DNA of 36,104 nt, from positions 1 through 36,104 of the forward strand of contig JAJZQR010000015.1 in assembly GCA_021806765.1 (NCBI GenBank), written 5' to 3'. Position 1 is the stretch's first letter; each line of letters starts with the position of its first letter. Origin of the DNA: Chloroflexota bacterium (GTDB taxonomy: Bacteria; Chloroflexota; UBA6077). This document shows positions 1 to 14,004 of this stretch, one piece after another. The position numbers and the translations under genes were made by a program. The notes below the pieces were generated by a model. The model saw nothing but the letters and a program-made list of their open reading frames with translations, had not been told where the DNA came from and searched no databases.

Positions 1-126
1 CGCTTCCCCCTTCATCGCCAGCACCTTCGTGATGGCGGCCGTCAGCGTAGTCTTCCCATGGTCTACGTGCCCTATCGTCCCTACGTTTACGTGGGGCTTC
101 GTCCGCTCAAACCTCTTCTTCGCCAT
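1..126 (-). CDS. tuf: Elongation factor Tu, N-terminal fragment
   Basis: The first 42 codons of EF-Tu are visible; the rest lies beyond the left edge. EF-Tu is the GTPase that carries aminoacyl-tRNA to the ribosomal A site. The fragment starts [16 protein letters not shown] and contains the P-loop GHVDHGKT, the G1 motif of translational GTPases. The ATG at 126 lies 45 bases after the fusA stop, so it is the last visible gene of the rpoB-rpoC-rpsL-rpsG-fusA-tuf operon. The reading is unambiguous; only the truncation by the window limits it. Confidence 0.97.
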   Translation of the reverse strand, partial: MAKKRFERTKPHVNVGTIGHVDHGKTTLTAAITKVLAMKGEA

Positions 127-171
127 GACCTACAAATCCTCCCGACAACTGCAACTGAACGGCCTCAAAGC

Positions 172-2247
172 TTACGAACGCGACCTGGATGCAACTTCCT
201 CGCTGATGGTAGAGGGAACCGGCGCGTAGTGGGAGAACTCCATCGAATAGGTCGCCCTCCCACGGGTCATTGAGCGAAGATCGGTCGCGTACCCAAACAT
301 CTCTGCCAGAGGGACCTGCGCCCGCACCACCTGCGAGCTGGCACGAGTATCCACCCCCAGGATGTGACCCCGCCGGGCGTTGATGTCCCCCATAACATCC
401 CCAAGATACTCCTCAGGCATCACCGCTTCGACCTTCACGATCGGTTCCAACAGCAGCGGTGCCGCCTTGCCGGTTGCATTCTTGAGGGCCATGGAACCCG
501 CGATCTTGAAGGCCATCTCCGAAGAGTCCACCTCGTGATAGCTGCCATCCACCAGGCTGACCCTGAGGTCCACCATCGGATAGCCGGCCAGCACCCCCGT
601 CTCCATGGCCTCCTTTATTCCGGCCTCCACGGCAGGGACGTATTCCCTCGGGATGGTGCCTCCCACGATCTTGTTGGCAAACTCGAAGCCGTGCCCGGCC
701 TCCAGAGGCTCGACCTCGATCCATACGTCGCCGTACTGGCCCCGACCACCGGTCTGGCGCACGTAGCGTCCCTCGGCCCTCGCCGGTCGAGAGATGGTCT
801 CCCGATAGGCCACCTGCGGCTTGCCAACGTTAGCGTCGACCCGGAACTCCCGCATCATCCGGTCGACGATGACCTCCAGGTGCAGCTCGCCCATGCCGGC
901 GATGATGGTCTGCCCGGTCTCAAGATCGGTGCGAACCCGGAAAGTGGGATCCTCTTCCCCCAGCTTGGCCAGCGCTCCCCCCATCTTGTCCTGGTCGGCC
1001 TTGGTCTTCGGCTCGATAGCTACGGAAATCACCGGCTCAGGGAACTTGATGGCCTCCAGGATAACCGGCCGCGCCTCGTCGCAGAGAGTGTCTCCGGTGA
1101 AGGTGTTCTTGAGCCCCACCGCCGCGGCGATGTCCCCGGCGCTCACTTCCTGGATCTCCTCCCGATGGTTAGCGTGCATTTGCAGCAGCCGCCCCACCCG
1201 CTCCTTCTGCCCCTTCGTGGCATTGTAGACGTAGGACCCAGAACTGAGCTTGCCGGAGTAGACCCGGAAGTACGCAAGCCGGCCCACGAAGGGGTCGGAC
1301 ACGATCTTAAAGGCCAGTCCCGAAAAGGGCTCGGTCTCGTCCACGAGGCGGATCTCCGGCTCCCCCTTCTCGGGATGGATGCCCTTGACCGGCGGCACGT
1401 CCAGAGGCGAAGGGAGGTACTCCACCACGGCATCCAGCATCGGCTGGATCCCCTTGTTCCGCAAAGCGCTGCCGCACAAGACCGGTACCAGGGTGTAACT
1501 CAGCGTCGCCCGCCGCAGTGCCTGCCGAAGCTGCTCCGCGGTGATCTCCTCACCCTCCAGGTAGCGCAGGGTCAGCTCATCACTGGTCTCGACAATCCTC
1601 TCGACCAGGCTGTCCCGCCGCCGCTTGGCCTCGCCGAGCAGTTCCTCCGGAACTGGGACCCGCTCGGGGGGAACAGAGAGATCCTCCGAAAAGAGGATCA
1701 TCTCCATGCCAATCAGGTCGATCACCCCATGGAAAGCCTGCTCTGAGCCAACAGGCATCTGAATGGCCAAAGCCCGAGCGCCGAGCCGCTCCTCTATCAT
1801 TCCTATGGTTCGGTAGAGGTCGGCGCCGGTCCGATCCATCTTGTTCACGAAACAAATGCGGGGGACGTGATAGCGGTCGGCCTGGCGCCAGACCGTCTCG
1901 GACTGGGGTTCCACACCCGCTACGGCGTCGAAGACGACCACACCACCATCCAGCACCCTCAGAGAGCGCTCCACCTCGACGGTGAAGTCCACGTGGCCGG
2001 GAGTGTCGATGATGTTGATCTGGTGATCCCTCCAGAAAGCGGTAGTGGCAGCAGCCGTGATAGTGATGCCTCGCTCCCGCTCCTGGTCCATCCAGTCCAT
2101 CACCGCGGTACCCTCATGCACCTCACCTATCTTGTAGGTCCTACCGGTGTAATAGAGGATCCGCTCCGTCGTCGTGGTCTTCCCGGCATCGATGTGAGCG
2201 ATTATTCCGATGTTCCGAGTTCTCTCGAGGGGTACAGCCCGCGGCAT
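172..2247 (-). CDS. fusA: Elongation factor G
   Basis: EF-G, 691 aa, is the GTPase that drives tRNA-mRNA translocation and, with RRF, ribosome recycling. Length matches the family. The N-terminal G domain shows the P-loop AHIDAGKT (about residues 17-24), the G3 motif DTPGHVDF and the G4 motif NKMDRTGAD. Later, domain IV carries the usual GGRGQYG stretch, and the C-terminal domain V has [18 protein letters not shown]. It follows rpsG by 12 bases and precedes tuf, the classical str operon order. The ATG start gives [15 protein letters not shown], normal for EF-G. Nothing suggests a second paralogue or the shorter resistance-type variants. Confidence 0.98.
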   Translation of the reverse strand: MPRAVPLERTRNIGIIAHIDAGKTTTTERILYYTGRTYKIGEVHEGTAVMDWMDQERERGITITAAATTAFWRDHQINIIDTPGHVDFTVEVERSLRVLDGGVVVFDAVAGVEPQSETVWRQADRYHVPRICFVNKMDRTGADLYRTIGMIEERLGARALAIQMPVGSEQAFHGVIDLIGMEMILFSEDLSVPPERVPVPEELLGEAKRRRDSLVERIVETSDELTLRYLEGEEITAEQLRQALRRATLSYTLVPVLCGSALRNKGIQPMLDAVVEYLPSPLDVPPVKGIHPEKGEPEIRLVDETEPFSGLAFKIVSDPFVGRLAYFRVYSGKLSSGSYVYNATKGQKERVGRLLQMHANHREEIQEVSAGDIAAAVGLKNTFTGDTLCDEARPVILEAIKFPEPVISVAIEPKTKADQDKMGGALAKLGEEDPTFRVRTDLETGQTIIAGMGELHLEVIVDRMMREFRVDANVGKPQVAYRETISRPARAEGRYVRQTGGRGQYGDVWIEVEPLEAGHGFEFANKIVGGTIPREYVPAVEAGIKEAMETGVLAGYPMVDLRVSLVDGSYHEVDSSEMAFKIAGSMALKNATGKAAPLLLEPIVKVEAVMPEEYLGDVMGDINARRGHILGVDTRASSQVVRAQVPLAEMFGYATDLRSMTRGRATYSMEFSHYAPVPSTISEEVASRSRS

Positions 2248-2259
2248 TCAGTTCTAGCC

Positions 2260-2730
2260 CTACCACCTGTAGTGGGCAAAGGCCTTGTTGGCCTCGGCCA
2301 TTCGGTGCACGTCTTCCTTCTTCTTGATCGTCGTGCCCGTCCCGTGGGCACAATCGAGCAACTCACCCGCCAACCTCTCGGCCATGGAATGGCCGCTCCT
2401 GGCCTTGGCCGAAGCGAGGATCCACCGCATGGCGAGGGCGAAGCGTCGGTCTCCCTTGATCTCCACCGGCACCTGGTAGGTGGCGCCACCAACCCTTCGA
2501 GGCTTGACCTCCAACACCGGCGCCGCATTTCGCATCGCCTGCTCGAAGGTGTCTGCGGGATTGCGATGAGTCTGCTTCTCGATGCGGTCGAGCGCATCGT
2601 AGACTATCGCCTCCGCTGTGCTCTTCTTGCCTCGCTCCATCACCCGGTTTATGAACTTGGCGATCGTTCGGTTGCCATATCGAGCATCCGGTACAATCGG
2701 CCGCCGGACGACCCGCGCGCGCCTCGGCAT
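2260..2730 (-). CDS. rpsG: 30S ribosomal protein S7
   Basis: S7, 156 aa, nucleates assembly of the 30S head and contacts the E site. The product begins MPRRARVVRRPIVPDARYGN and contains the family stretch KKSTAEAIVYDALD. The reading frame is open 14 codons further upstream, but the ATG at 2730 is chosen because GGAGG lies six bases before it and the length then equals the usual 156 residues. It sits between rpsL and fusA. The 110-base gap to rpsL contains a perfect 12-bp hairpin (see 2775-2815). In E. coli this same intercistronic region is where S7 binds to repress its own operon; whether that happens here is inference. Confidence 0.97.
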   Translation of the reverse strand: MPRRARVVRRPIVPDARYGNRTIAKFINRVMERGKKSTAEAIVYDALDRIEKQTHRNPADTFEQAMRNAAPVLEVKPRRVGGATYQVPVEIKGDRRFALAMRWILASAKARSGHSMAERLAGELLDCAHGTGTTIKKKEDVHRMAEANKAFAHYRW

Positions 2731-2774
2731 GTTTCCCTCCAAAGATATTACGACTAGCCAAACAATCGACATGA

Positions 2775-2815
2775 ATACCGGGCCAGAGATTGCTTGTCAG
2801 AACCTGGCCCGGTAT
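2775..2815 (-). promoter_or_regulatory. Hairpin between rpsL and rpsG, candidate S7 autoregulatory site
   Basis: Arms 2775-2786 and 2804-2815 are perfectly complementary over 12 bp (ATACCGGGCCAG and its complement) with a 17-base loop. On the transcribed strand no U-run follows, so it does not look like an intrinsic terminator. It lies after the rpsL stop and about 45 bases before the rpsG start. In E. coli the equivalent interval binds S7 and controls rpsG-fusA translation. The structure is seen; the S7 role is inferred from position only. Confidence 0.5.
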
Positions 2816-2840
2816 CTCACGACCAGCCTGTTCCTACTAC

Positions 2841-3269
2841 CTACTTGGCGCCCGCCGCCTTGGGCACTTTGGCGCCGTACTTCGAACGACCCTTCTTCCG
2901 ATCCTTGACGCCGGCAGCGTCCAGCGCCCCGCGTATGATGTGATAGCGTACCCCGGGCAGATCCTTCACGCGCCCGCCTCGGATCAGCACCACCGAGTGC
3001 TCCTGCAGGTTGTGCCCCTCACCAGGAATGTACGCGGTCACTTCCATCTGGTTGGTCAACCGAACCCTGGCGATCTTACGCAGGGCCGAGTTCGGCTTCT
3101 TCGGGGTCATCGTCTTCACCTGGGTGCAGACGCCCCGCATCTGGGGTGCCCCGCCACGGCGACTGGTCTTCCGCTCAAGCGCGTTGTAGCGGAACCGCAA
3201 CGCCGGGGCCTTGGTCTTCTTCGTCGTCTTTGCTCGGCCCTTGCGGACCAACTGACTGATGGTGGGCAA
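2841..3269 (-). CDS. rpsL: 30S ribosomal protein S12
   Basis: S12, 142 aa, sits at the decoding centre and the 30S-50S interface. It starts [12 protein letters not shown] and carries [11 protein letters not shown] (56-66), with Lys57 equivalent to E. coli Lys43, and [13 protein letters not shown], with the second streptomycin-related lysine also present. By residues it therefore looks streptomycin sensitive. Against E. coli S12 there is a 14-residue insertion at about residues 25-38, between APAL and APQMRGVC, rich in Arg and Lys. It heads the rpsL-rpsG-fusA-tuf group and has its own likely promoter overlapping the rpoC stop codon. Confidence 0.97.
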   Translation of the reverse strand: MPTISQLVRKGRAKTTKKTKAPALRFRYNALERKTSRRGGAPQMRGVCTQVKTMTPKKPNSALRKIARVRLTNQMEVTAYIPGEGHNLQEHSVVLIRGGRVKDLPGVRYHIIRGALDAAGVKDRKKGRSKYGAKVPKAAGAK

Positions 3270-3351
3270 GCTCCAACTCCTCCCAGCCCTGGTTCACTTG
3301 ACTGCTTCTATTTCTTCCGCCTAGAGACTGGCGCGGACACAGCAATTGCTG

Positions 3352-3376
3352 AGTTTATCAAAGCGCCTCCACCCTG

Positions 3377-3380
<4 letters not shown>
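3352..3380 (-). promoter_or_regulatory. Promoter for rpsL-rpsG-fusA-tuf
   Basis: On the minus strand, a perfect -35 box TTGACA (3375-3380) is followed after 17 bases by TAAACT (3352-3357), which matches four of six -10 positions. The TGA stop codon of rpoC (3377-3379) lies inside the -35 box. Transcription would begin near 3345, about 75 bases before the rpsL start. The -10 sequence is identical to that of the candidate rpoB promoter. Confidence 0.68.
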
Positions 3381-7582
<4,202 letters not shown>

Positions 7583-7585
7583 TTC

Positions 7586-10500
7586 TTAGCGCTCCAGCCT
7601 TGAGATGTCCACGTCCATCACGTGGGTAGCATCTACTGTCGCGTCCTCCAACAGGGGGATGTTCTCATCCTCCTCGTTCAGGATCTCTACGGCGAGACCG
7701 AGGCTCTGCAACTCCTTTACCAGAACCTTGAAGGATTCGGGCACCCCAGCCTCGAAGATCTGGTCGCCCTTCACGATCGCCTCGTAGGTCTTCACTCGAC
7801 CCACCACGTCGTCGGACTTCACCGTCAGGATCTCCTGGAGGATGTGGGCGGCCCCGTAAGCTTCCAGTGCCCAAACCTCCATCTCACCGAACCTCTGGCC
7901 GCCAAACTGGGCCTTGCCACCCAGAGGCTGCTGGGTAATCAACGAGTAGGGCCCGGTGGACCGGGCGTGGATCTTGTCCTCCACCAGGTGCACCAGCTTC
8001 AGCATGTAGATCTGGCCCACAGTCACCGGTTGCTCGAAGGGCTCACCGGTGCGTCCGTCGTACAGGGTGATCTTCCCGGAAGCCGGCAAGCCTGCCTTCT
8101 CCAACAGCGCCCGAATGTCCCCTTCGGAGGCACCGTCGAAGACCGGGGTCGCAACTTTCATCCCCAGGGCCTCCGCGGCCCACCCCAGGTGGGTCTCCAG
8201 GATCTGGCCAACGTTCATTCGGGATGGCACCCCGATGGGGTTCAGGATGATCTCGATGGGGGTGCCGTCGGGCAGGTAGGGCATATCCTCGATAGGAAGG
8301 ACCTTGGAGATCACTCCCTTGTTGCCGTGGCGCCCCGCCATCTTGTCGCCTTCGGAAATCTTCCGCTTCTGGGCGATGCTGACCCGCACCAGCTTGTTCA
8401 CGCCGGCCGGCAGTTCGTCGTGGCTGCCGCGCTCGAAGACCCGCACGTCGACCACCTTGCCGCGCTCGCCGTGAGGCACCCGCAGCGAGGTGTCCTTCAC
8501 CTCGCGGGCCTTCTCGCCGAAGATCGCCCTCAGCAGCCTCTCCTCGGCAGTCAGTTCGGTCTCGCCCTTCGGGGTGATCTTACCCACCAGGATGTCACCA
8601 GGCCCCACCTCGGCGCCAACCCGAATGATCCCGTACTCGTCCAGGTCCCTCAGGCTGTCCTCGCCAACGTTGGGGATGTCGCGGGTGATCTCCTCGGGAC
8701 CCAGCTTGGTGTCCCGGGCTTCGATCTCGTGCTTCTCTATGTGGATAGAGGTGAACTTGTCCTCGCGGACGATGGTCTCGCTCAGGATGATGGCGTCCTC
8801 GAAGTTGTACCCCTCCCAGGACATGAAGGCCACCAGGACGTTCTGTCCCAGGGCCAGCTCGCCATTCTGGGTAGAGGAACTATCCGCCAGGGGCTGCCCC
8901 TTCTTCACCCGCTGGCCCCGCACCACGATGGGCCGCTGGTTGAGGCAGGTGCCCTGGTTCGATCGCAGGAACTTGATCAGGGAGTAGCTGTGCCGGTTCC
9001 CCTCCGGATCGACGACGACTACCTCCTTGGCAGTCGACGATTCCACGACGCCGTCGGTCCTGGACAGGGTCACCTGGCCCGAGTCCTGAGCCGACTGAGC
9101 CTCCATGCCGGTGCCCACCAGGGGAGCCTCAGGCTGCAGCAGTGGCACCGCCTGGCGCTGCATGTTCGAGCCCATCAGCGCACGGTTAGCGTCATCGTGC
9201 TCCAGGAAGGGGATCAGGGCCGTGGCCACACTAACCGTCTGCTTCGGAGACACGTCCACGAAGTCGATCCGCTCGGGCACTTCCAGCAGGAACTTCTCGC
9301 CGTGGCGAACCGAGATCCTCTCGCCCACGAAGGTGCCATCCGGATTCAACTGAACGTTAGCCTGGGCAACGGTGTAGAGGTCCTCCTCGTCGGCCGTAAG
9401 CCGCTGGATCTCCTCGGAAACGAAGGGACGCACGTCCACTTCCTGGGTTGGGAGCTTCGCCAGGGTCTGGGCCAGCTTCTCGTCGATCAGGGCACCCGGC
9501 TCGGCGATCACCGCATCGTTCATGGGATCGGCGATTCGCTGCCGCAGATACTTGCCCACCGTCGAGGACGGATCGTTCGAAACCCGCCGGTAAACCTTGC
9601 GATAGGGCGTGTCGATGAAGCCGTACTGGTTGATCTGCCCGTAGGTCGCGAGGCTGCCAATCAGGCCGATGTTCGGGCCTTCAGGGGTCTCGATGGGGCA
9701 GATGCGGCCATAGTGGCTGTGATGGACGTCGCGGACCTCGAAGCCCGCCCGGTCGCGGCTCAAACCGCCGGGCCCCAGGGCCGAGAGGCGCCGCTTGTGG
9801 GTAAGCTCGGCCAGAGGGTTGGTTTGATCCATGAACTGAGACAGCTGGCTCCCGCCGAAGAACTCCCTCATGGCGGCCACCACCGGCCTGATATTGATGA
9901 GACCGGCAGGTGTCGCCTGCTCGGCCTCCTGGATGGTCATGCGCTCCTTGACCACCCGCTCCATGCGAAGCAAGCCAACCCGGAACTGGTTCTGGATCAA
10001 CTCGCCCACAGCACGAACCCGACGGTTCCCCAGGTGGTCGATGTCGTCGGGCCGCCCCTGGCCGTTGTTGATCTGGATCATCTTCTTGACGATCTCGGTC
10101 AGGTCCTGAGGCGTGAGCACCCGCTCCGTCGTGGGGATGTCCAGGCTCAGCCGGCGATTCAGCTTGTAGCGCCCGACGCGCCCCAGATCGTAGCGCCGGA
10201 AGTTGAAGAAGAGGGAGTTCAGCAGGTTCCGCGCGTTTTCCGGATTGGGGGGATCGCCAGGCCGCAGCCGGCGGTAGAACTCCAGCAGCGCTTCCTCGGT
10301 GGAGCGCGCCACATCCTTTTCTATAGTGGTCTGGATGTACCGATGCTCTTGATCGTTGTCCACATCCTGGTACAGATCCAGCAGCTGCTCGTCGCCGCCG
10401 AAACCGATGGCCCGCAACAGGGTGGTCACCGGGATCTTCCGCTTCCGATCTACCTTGACCGAGAGGACGTCTCGGTTGCTGGTTTCGAACTCCAGCCAGG

Positions 10501-11020
10501 CGCCCCGGTTGGGGATCAACTTCCCCATGCACAGGGCCCGGCCGCTGGAGGGATCCTCCTCCACGGTGAAGTACACGCCGGGGGAGCGAACCAACTGGCT
10601 GACGACAACCCGTTCGGCACCATTTATAACGAAGGTACCGTTCTCGGTCATGAGCGGGAAGTCGCCCATGAATATGTCCTGTTCCTTGATCTCGCCGGTC
10701 TGCTTGATGTGGAGCCGGGCCCTCACTCGTAGAGGGGCGGCGTAGGTCATATCGCGCTCGCGGCACTCCTGTTCGGAGCACTTGGGCTCATCGAAACGGT
10801 AGCTTTCGAAGGTGAGTTCCAGGTTCCGGCCGGTGAAGTCCTGGATAGGGGAGATCTCCGCAAAGAGTTCCTTCAGACCCTCCTCTTGAAACCACCTGAA
10901 CGAGTCACGCTGCACCTGAATCAAGTTGGGGATGTGCATAACGTCGGCGATGCGCGCAAACGAGAGCCTACCGCCCCCGTCCAAAGTGGGCAGTGAGGTA
11001 GAAGGACGAGCAAGTGTCAT
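7586..11020 (-). CDS. rpoB: DNA-directed RNA polymerase beta subunit
   Basis: Beta subunit, 1144 aa. The rifampicin pocket reads [20 protein letters not shown] followed by [11 protein letters not shown], with the Ser, Asp, His and Ser positions that mutate in resistant strains all wild type. The C-terminal half contains [19 protein letters not shown] and the expected ending with [12 protein letters not shown]. The frame opens at a TTG at 11029, but the ATG at 11020 is preferred because a GGAGG lies 10 bases before it, while it is only one base from the TTG. No rplJ-rplL pair lies upstream: the next genes are tRNAs on the opposite strand, so rpoB begins this transcription unit. Confidence 0.98.
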   Translation of the reverse strand: MTLARPSTSLPTLDGGGRLSFARIADVMHIPNLIQVQRDSFRWFQEEGLKELFAEISPIQDFTGRNLELTFESYRFDEPKCSEQECRERDMTYAAPLRVRARLHIKQTGEIKEQDIFMGDFPLMTENGTFVINGAERVVVSQLVRSPGVYFTVEEDPSSGRALCMGKLIPNRGAWLEFETSNRDVLSVKVDRKRKIPVTTLLRAIGFGGDEQLLDLYQDVDNDQEHRYIQTTIEKDVARSTEEALLEFYRRLRPGDPPNPENARNLLNSLFFNFRRYDLGRVGRYKLNRRLSLDIPTTERVLTPQDLTEIVKKMIQINNGQGRPDDIDHLGNRRVRAVGELIQNQFRVGLLRMERVVKERMTIQEAEQATPAGLINIRPVVAAMREFFGGSQLSQFMDQTNPLAELTHKRRLSALGPGGLSRDRAGFEVRDVHHSHYGRICPIETPEGPNIGLIGSLATYGQINQYGFIDTPYRKVYRRVSNDPSSTVGKYLRQRIADPMNDAVIAEPGALIDEKLAQTLAKLPTQEVDVRPFVSEEIQRLTADEEDLYTVAQANVQLNPDGTFVGERISVRHGEKFLLEVPERIDFVDVSPKQTVSVATALIPFLEHDDANRALMGSNMQRQAVPLLQPEAPLVGTGMEAQSAQDSGQVTLSRTDGVVESSTAKEVVVVDPEGNRHSYSLIKFLRSNQGTCLNQRPIVVRGQRVKKGQPLADSSSTQNGELALGQNVLVAFMSWEGYNFEDAIILSETIVREDKFTSIHIEKHEIEARDTKLGPEEITRDIPNVGEDSLRDLDEYGIIRVGAEVGPGDILVGKITPKGETELTAEERLLRAIFGEKAREVKDTSLRVPHGERGKVVDVRVFERGSHDELPAGVNKLVRVSIAQKRKISEGDKMAGRHGNKGVISKVLPIEDMPYLPDGTPIEIILNPIGVPSRMNVGQILETHLGWAAEALGMKVATPVFDGASEGDIRALLEKAGLPASGKITLYDGRTGEPFEQPVTVGQIYMLKLVHLVEDKIHARSTGPYSLITQQPLGGKAQFGGQRFGEMEVWALEAYGAAHILQEILTVKSDDVVGRVKTYEAIVKGDQIFEAGVPESFKVLVKELQSLGLAVEILNEEDENIPLLEDATVDATHVMDVDISRLER

Positions 11021-11084
11021 GAACTGCAACCCTCCGCACTAGTCGTGGCAGGCGTGAACTGGGCATTCTTTGGCCGTAACGATT

Positions 11085-11113
11085 AGTTTACCAAGACGCA
11101 AGAGGCGCGTCAA
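11085..11113 (-). promoter_or_regulatory. Promoter for rpoB-rpoC
   Basis: Minus strand: TTGACG (11108-11113, five of six) and TAAACT (11085-11090, four of six) are separated by exactly 17 bases. Transcription would start near 11078 and leave a leader of about 58 bases with its ribosome site at 11031-11035. It resembles the rpsL promoter in the -10 box. No other convincing promoter is seen in the gap upstream of rpoB. Confidence 0.62.
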
Positions 11114-11377
11114 CGCTATTTGCCCAGAAATACGCATGAGTTTGTCACCCAACACCCCCTCGTAGTGTCGGGTGCAAACCATCGAGTGGGGGCCGGCGCG
11201 AACGGCGTCGACCTATGTCAACCAACAAAGGAAGCAATAATCGGACCACTCTAAAGACTGGCCAGAGTCTGGAGGGCCGGACGAGCGTTGGTGCTGGGGC
11301 GAGCCCAGCTTCCCTTTTCGGGATATTCCACCAGGGCAGATACGCGCTCTAGGCAGAGTCGAAGCCCCTCCCGACCC
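11114..11377. other. Non-coding gap between divergent rpoB and tRNA units
   Basis: No gene is supported here. The stretch sits between the divergent rpoB and tRNA-Lys promoters. It contains only short imperfect inverted repeats, for example a 6-bp stem near 11290-11315, and a second TTGACA on the minus strand near 11216 without a matching -10 box. There is no ribosomal protein L10-type leader. Confidence 0.5.
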
Positions 11378-11407
11378 TTTACATTCCACCCCCCCATGGT
11401 ATATAAT
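11378..11407 (+). promoter_or_regulatory. Promoter of the tRNA-Lys-Leu-Gly cluster
   Basis: TTTACA (11378-11383, five of six) and a perfect TATAAT (11402-11407) are separated by 18 bases. The start would fall near 11413, six or seven bases before tRNA-Lys begins at 11420, a typical arrangement for a stable RNA promoter. Confidence 0.8.
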
Positions 11408-11419
11408 CCGATTGCGCTT

Positions 11420-11495
11420 GGGCCGCTAGCTCAACTGGCAGAGCAAGTGACTCTTAATCACTTGGTTACAGGTTCGAGTCCTGTGCGGCTCACCA
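11420..11495 (+). tRNA. tRNA-Lys (anticodon CTT)
   Basis: Cloverleaf of 76 bases. The acceptor stem GGGCCGC pairs with GCGGCTC with one G-U; the anticodon stem AGTGA/TCACT encloses CTCTTAA with anticodon CTT; the T arm is ACAGG-TTCGAGT-CCTGT. The 3' CCA is encoded. It is first in the three-tRNA cluster. Confidence 0.96.
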
Positions 11496-11499
11496 GAGC

Positions 11500-11582
11500 G
11501 GGGGAGTGTCGGAACTGGTAGACGAGCATGACTTAGGATCATGTGGAGATGATCCGTGTGGGTTCGAGTCCCACCTTCCCCA
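11500..11582 (+). tRNA. tRNA-Leu (anticodon TAG)
   Basis: Class II tRNA of 83 bases with a long variable arm (GGAGATGATCC region). The acceptor GGGGGAG pairs with CTTCCCC, the anticodon stem CATGA/TCATG encloses CTTAGGA with anticodon TAG, reading CUA-type codons, and the T arm is GTGGG-TTCGAGT-CCCAC. The discriminator A is followed by CTG, so CCA is not encoded, unlike its two neighbours. Confidence 0.94.
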
Positions 11583-11643
11583 CTGATGATCAACGGGAAG
11601 CGAGAGGCTGGAAGGCTCCTCGGCTTCTGCCGGCAAGAATAGT

Positions 11644-11718
11644 GCGGAAGTGGCTCAGTGGTAGAGCATCTCCTTGCCAAGGAGAGGGTCGCGAGTTCGA
11701 ATCTCGTCTTCCGCTCCA
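11644..11718 (+). tRNA. tRNA-Gly (anticodon GCC)
   Basis: Cloverleaf of 75 bases. The acceptor GCGGAAG pairs with CTTCCGC, the anticodon stem TCTCC/GGAGA encloses TTGCCAA with anticodon GCC, and the T arm is GCGAG-TTCGAAT-CTCGT. CCA is encoded. It is followed 15 bases later by a terminator hairpin. Confidence 0.96.
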
Positions 11719-11732
11719 CGGTTCAGTTGAGT

Positions 11733-11768
11733 CGAGGCAGGTGCGTTGCTTGCCTCGCTTTTCCTTTA
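11733..11768 (+). terminator. Rho-independent terminator of the tRNA cluster
   Basis: Stem CGAGGCA (11733-11739) pairs with TGCCTCG (11751-11757) around an 11-base loop and is followed by CTTTTCCTTT, a T-rich tail. It closes the tRNA unit. Confidence 0.7.
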
Positions 11769-11785
11769 GCACATAGTCACCGCCC

Positions 11786-11814
11786 TTGGGCTCTTTAGTT
11801 GCTAAAGAGCCCAA
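11786..11814 (+). terminator. Perfect 13-bp hairpin upstream of tig
   Basis: Arms TTGGGCTCTTTAG (11786-11798) and its exact complement (11802-11814) enclose the loop TTG. Only TTGTGT follows, a weak tail. It lies 52 bases before the trigger factor start. It may be a second terminator for the tRNA unit or a leader structure of tig; no clear separate tig promoter is visible. Confidence 0.5.
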
Positions 11815-11866
11815 TTGTGTAACAACCGCCTGAGTGCCGGCGGCAGCAAAAGGAGATGACAGTTTC

Positions 11867-13201
11867 GTGAAGGTAACCGCCTCTGAGATCGAGGGCAGCC
11901 AGGTCGTCCTCGACATGGAGATCGAACCCGAGCGCGTCGACAAGGCCATGGAGAGGGCCTACCGCCGCGTAGCTTCCCGAGTGAACGTTCCTGGTTTCCG
12001 TCGCGGCAAGGCGCCTCGCGTCATGGTGGAGCGGCTAGTCGGCCGGGAAGCACTCATGAACGAGGCCATCGAAATCCTTATCCCAGAAGTCTACGATGAG
12101 GCGGTTCGCGAGACCGGCATCCAGCCTGTGGATCAGCCCAAGCTGGATATCGTCAGCGCAGAGCCCCTCTCTGTCAAAGCCACCGTTCCCGTCCGGCCCA
12201 AGATCGAACTGGGAGACTACAGGGCCATTCGCCAGTCCGAGGAGATCACCGAGGTCACCGAGGAGCAGGTCGACAAGACCCTGGAGAGCCTGCGTCAGTC
12301 CCGGGCCCAGTGGGTGCCTGTGGAGCGTGAGACCAGGGCGGAGGATCTGGCCACCATCGACCTCCGTGCCCGAGTGGAAGATCGGACCTTCGTGGACAGC
12401 CAGGGCGTTCAGGTGCTGCTGGATCCGGAACGAAAGATCATCGCACCGGGCGTGGTCGAGGCGATCCTTGGGATGAAGGCCGGAGAGCGCAAGGCTTTCG
12501 ACGCAACCCTCCCGGAAGACTTCTCGGAGAAGGATCTGGCAGGTAAGGAGGCCGTCTTCGAGGTAGGCGTCACCGACGTCAAAGAAAAGCAGGTACCCAA
12601 CCTGGATGATGATCTCGCCCGCTCCATGGGCGAGTATGCCGACCTGGGGGCACTGCGAGCAGCGGTGCACAAGGAACTGGAGGAGCAGGTCAGAGCCCAG
12701 GCCAGGCAGAATCTCGAGGACTCGGTCCTCGCAGCGGTCGTCGACCAGGCCATGGCCGAACCACCAGCCTCCTGGGTGGAAGAGCAAGCTGAGGCGTTGC
12801 GCAAGAATACCCAGCAGGGGCTTGGACGCGAGGGACTCACCATGGAGCAGTTCCTCAACCTCAGCAACCGTACGGAGGAGAGCTTCAGGGAGGAACTACT
12901 GAACTCGGCGCGCCGGCAACTCAAGCGCACCCTGATCCTGGACGCAGTAGCCGACGTCGAGGGAATTGCGGTGAGCGACGACGAGTTGGACACCGCCCTC
13001 GAGCAGGCCGCCGCGGCCCGCGGTGGCAAGGTCGATGCTGGGGAGAGAGCGAGGCTGAGAGCGAATCTTCTATCTCTTCTACGAGAGCGGAAGACTGTCG
13101 CGCGATTGGTCGAGATCGCGACAGAAGCAGAGGGCAAGGCCGAAGCCGGCGAACAGGAGCCCTCCTCAGCCGTGGAAAGCGAGACAGAGGATAATCAATG
13201 A
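11867..13201 (+). CDS. tig: Trigger factor, ribosome-associated chaperone
   Basis: Trigger factor, 444 aa, binds ribosomal protein L23 at the exit tunnel and shields nascent chains. The N-terminal domain has the ribosome-binding signature GFRRGKAP, the equivalent of GFRxGKxP. A central FKBP-like region follows (about 150-240), then a long helical C-terminal domain. The GTG at 11867 is chosen over an earlier in-frame GTG at 11834 because AGGAG at 11851-11855 precedes it and the product then begins [10 protein letters not shown], as is usual. Its TGA overlaps the clpP start as ATGA. The tail after about residue 425 is Glu-rich and probably disordered. Confidence 0.95.
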   Translation: MKVTASEIEGSQVVLDMEIEPERVDKAMERAYRRVASRVNVPGFRRGKAPRVMVERLVGREALMNEAIEILIPEVYDEAVRETGIQPVDQPKLDIVSAEPLSVKATVPVRPKIELGDYRAIRQSEEITEVTEEQVDKTLESLRQSRAQWVPVERETRAEDLATIDLRARVEDRTFVDSQGVQVLLDPERKIIAPGVVEAILGMKAGERKAFDATLPEDFSEKDLAGKEAVFEVGVTDVKEKQVPNLDDDLARSMGEYADLGALRAAVHKELEEQVRAQARQNLEDSVLAAVVDQAMAEPPASWVEEQAEALRKNTQQGLGREGLTMEQFLNLSNRTEESFREELLNSARRQLKRTLILDAVADVEGIAVSDDELDTALEQAAAARGGKVDAGERARLRANLLSLLRERKTVARLVEIATEAEGKAEAGEQEPSSAVESETEDNQ

Positions 13202-13842
13202 TCCCCGATTACCTGAGAAACCCTGACTACATCAAGAAGCACGAGGCTCAAATCAGGAATCAGCTGGTCCCGATGGTCATAGAGACCACCGGTCGGGGCG
13301 AGCGGGCCTTCGACATCTACTCGCTGCTGCTTAAGGAGCGCATCGTCTTCCTCGGGACAGCGATAGACGACACGATTGCCAACCTGATCATCGCACAGCT
13401 CCTTTACCTTGACCGGGAAGACCCGGACAAGGACATCAACATGGACACCCACTCCCCGGGTGGGATCATCACTGCGGGACTCGCTATCTACGACACCATG
13501 CAGCTGATCAAGCCGGATGTGGCTACCATCTGCGTCGGCTTCGCCGCCAGCATGGGCACGGTTCTCCTGGTGGGTGGTGCCAAGGACAAACGATACGCCC
13601 TGCCCAACGCCACCGTCATGATCCACCAGGCATCAGGAGGTTTCGAGGGGGCTGCTGCCGACATCGAAATCCGCGCCAAGGAGATCCTGCGCCTCCAGAA
13701 TCGCATCCGGGAGATCATGGCCATCCACACCGGTCAGCCCCTGGAAAGGATAATTCGGGATACCGATCGCGACTTCTTCATGGACGCCAACCAGGCCAAA
13801 GAGTACGGCATCGTCGACAACGTCCTGGAGAAGCGGCCGTAA
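13198..13842 (+). CDS. clpP: ATP-dependent Clp protease proteolytic subunit ClpP
   Basis: Serine protease, 214 aa, that forms the double-heptamer chamber fed by ClpX. The catalytic triad is visible as Ser118 (FAASMG), His143 (MIHQASGG) and Asp192 (DTDRDFF). The strand normally reading YINSPGG is DTHSPGG here, and the usual MIHQPxGG is MIHQASGG; both deviations lie near the active site but spare the triad. The start overlaps the tig stop by four bases, so translation is coupled. A strong hairpin separates it from clpX. There is no long N-terminal propeptide beyond the usual short processed tail. Confidence 0.95.
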   Translation: MIPDYLRNPDYIKKHEAQIRNQLVPMVIETTGRGERAFDIYSLLLKERIVFLGTAIDDTIANLIIAQLLYLDREDPDKDINMDTHSPGGIITAGLAIYDTMQLIKPDVATICVGFAASMGTVLLVGGAKDKRYALPNATVMIHQASGGFEGAAADIEIRAKEILRLQNRIREIMAIHTGQPLERIIRDTDRDFFMDANQAKEYGIVDNVLEKRP

Positions 13843-13879
13843 CCGGCTCGGTTACCCATCAGTAACCGGAACAGAAGGC

Positions 13880-13913
13880 GGGGGCCTTCGGGCTCACAGC
13901 ACCGAAGGCCCCT
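13880..13913 (+). terminator. Hairpin between clpP and clpX
   Basis: GGGGCCTTCGG (13881-13891) pairs perfectly with CCGAAGGCCCC (13902-13912) around a 10-base loop, followed by TTCT. A second 6-bp hairpin lies at 13934-13949. The T tail is poor, so partial termination or 3' end protection of the tig-clpP message is likelier than full termination. I see no separate consensus clpX promoter. Confidence 0.5.
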
Positions 13914-14004
13914 TCTCAGACCGCACAGCATATCGGGCAAAGATGCCCGCTGCCCAACACGTTTCAGCTTCCTGCAAACCCGCAAAGAGGAGGACCATTC
14001 GAAG

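Noticed and set aside
364..1746. Open frame opposite fusA
   Set aside because: Shadow of fusA; composition is atypical and no family is recognisable.
7622..10732. Open frame of 1036 codons opposite rpoB
   Set aside because: Same reason: an antisense frame produced by codon bias, no ribosome site and no recognisable protein.
11041..11377. L10-type autoregulatory leader or rplJL remnants before rpoB
   Set aside because: No ribosomal protein reading frame and no recognisable leader; only a promoter is supported.
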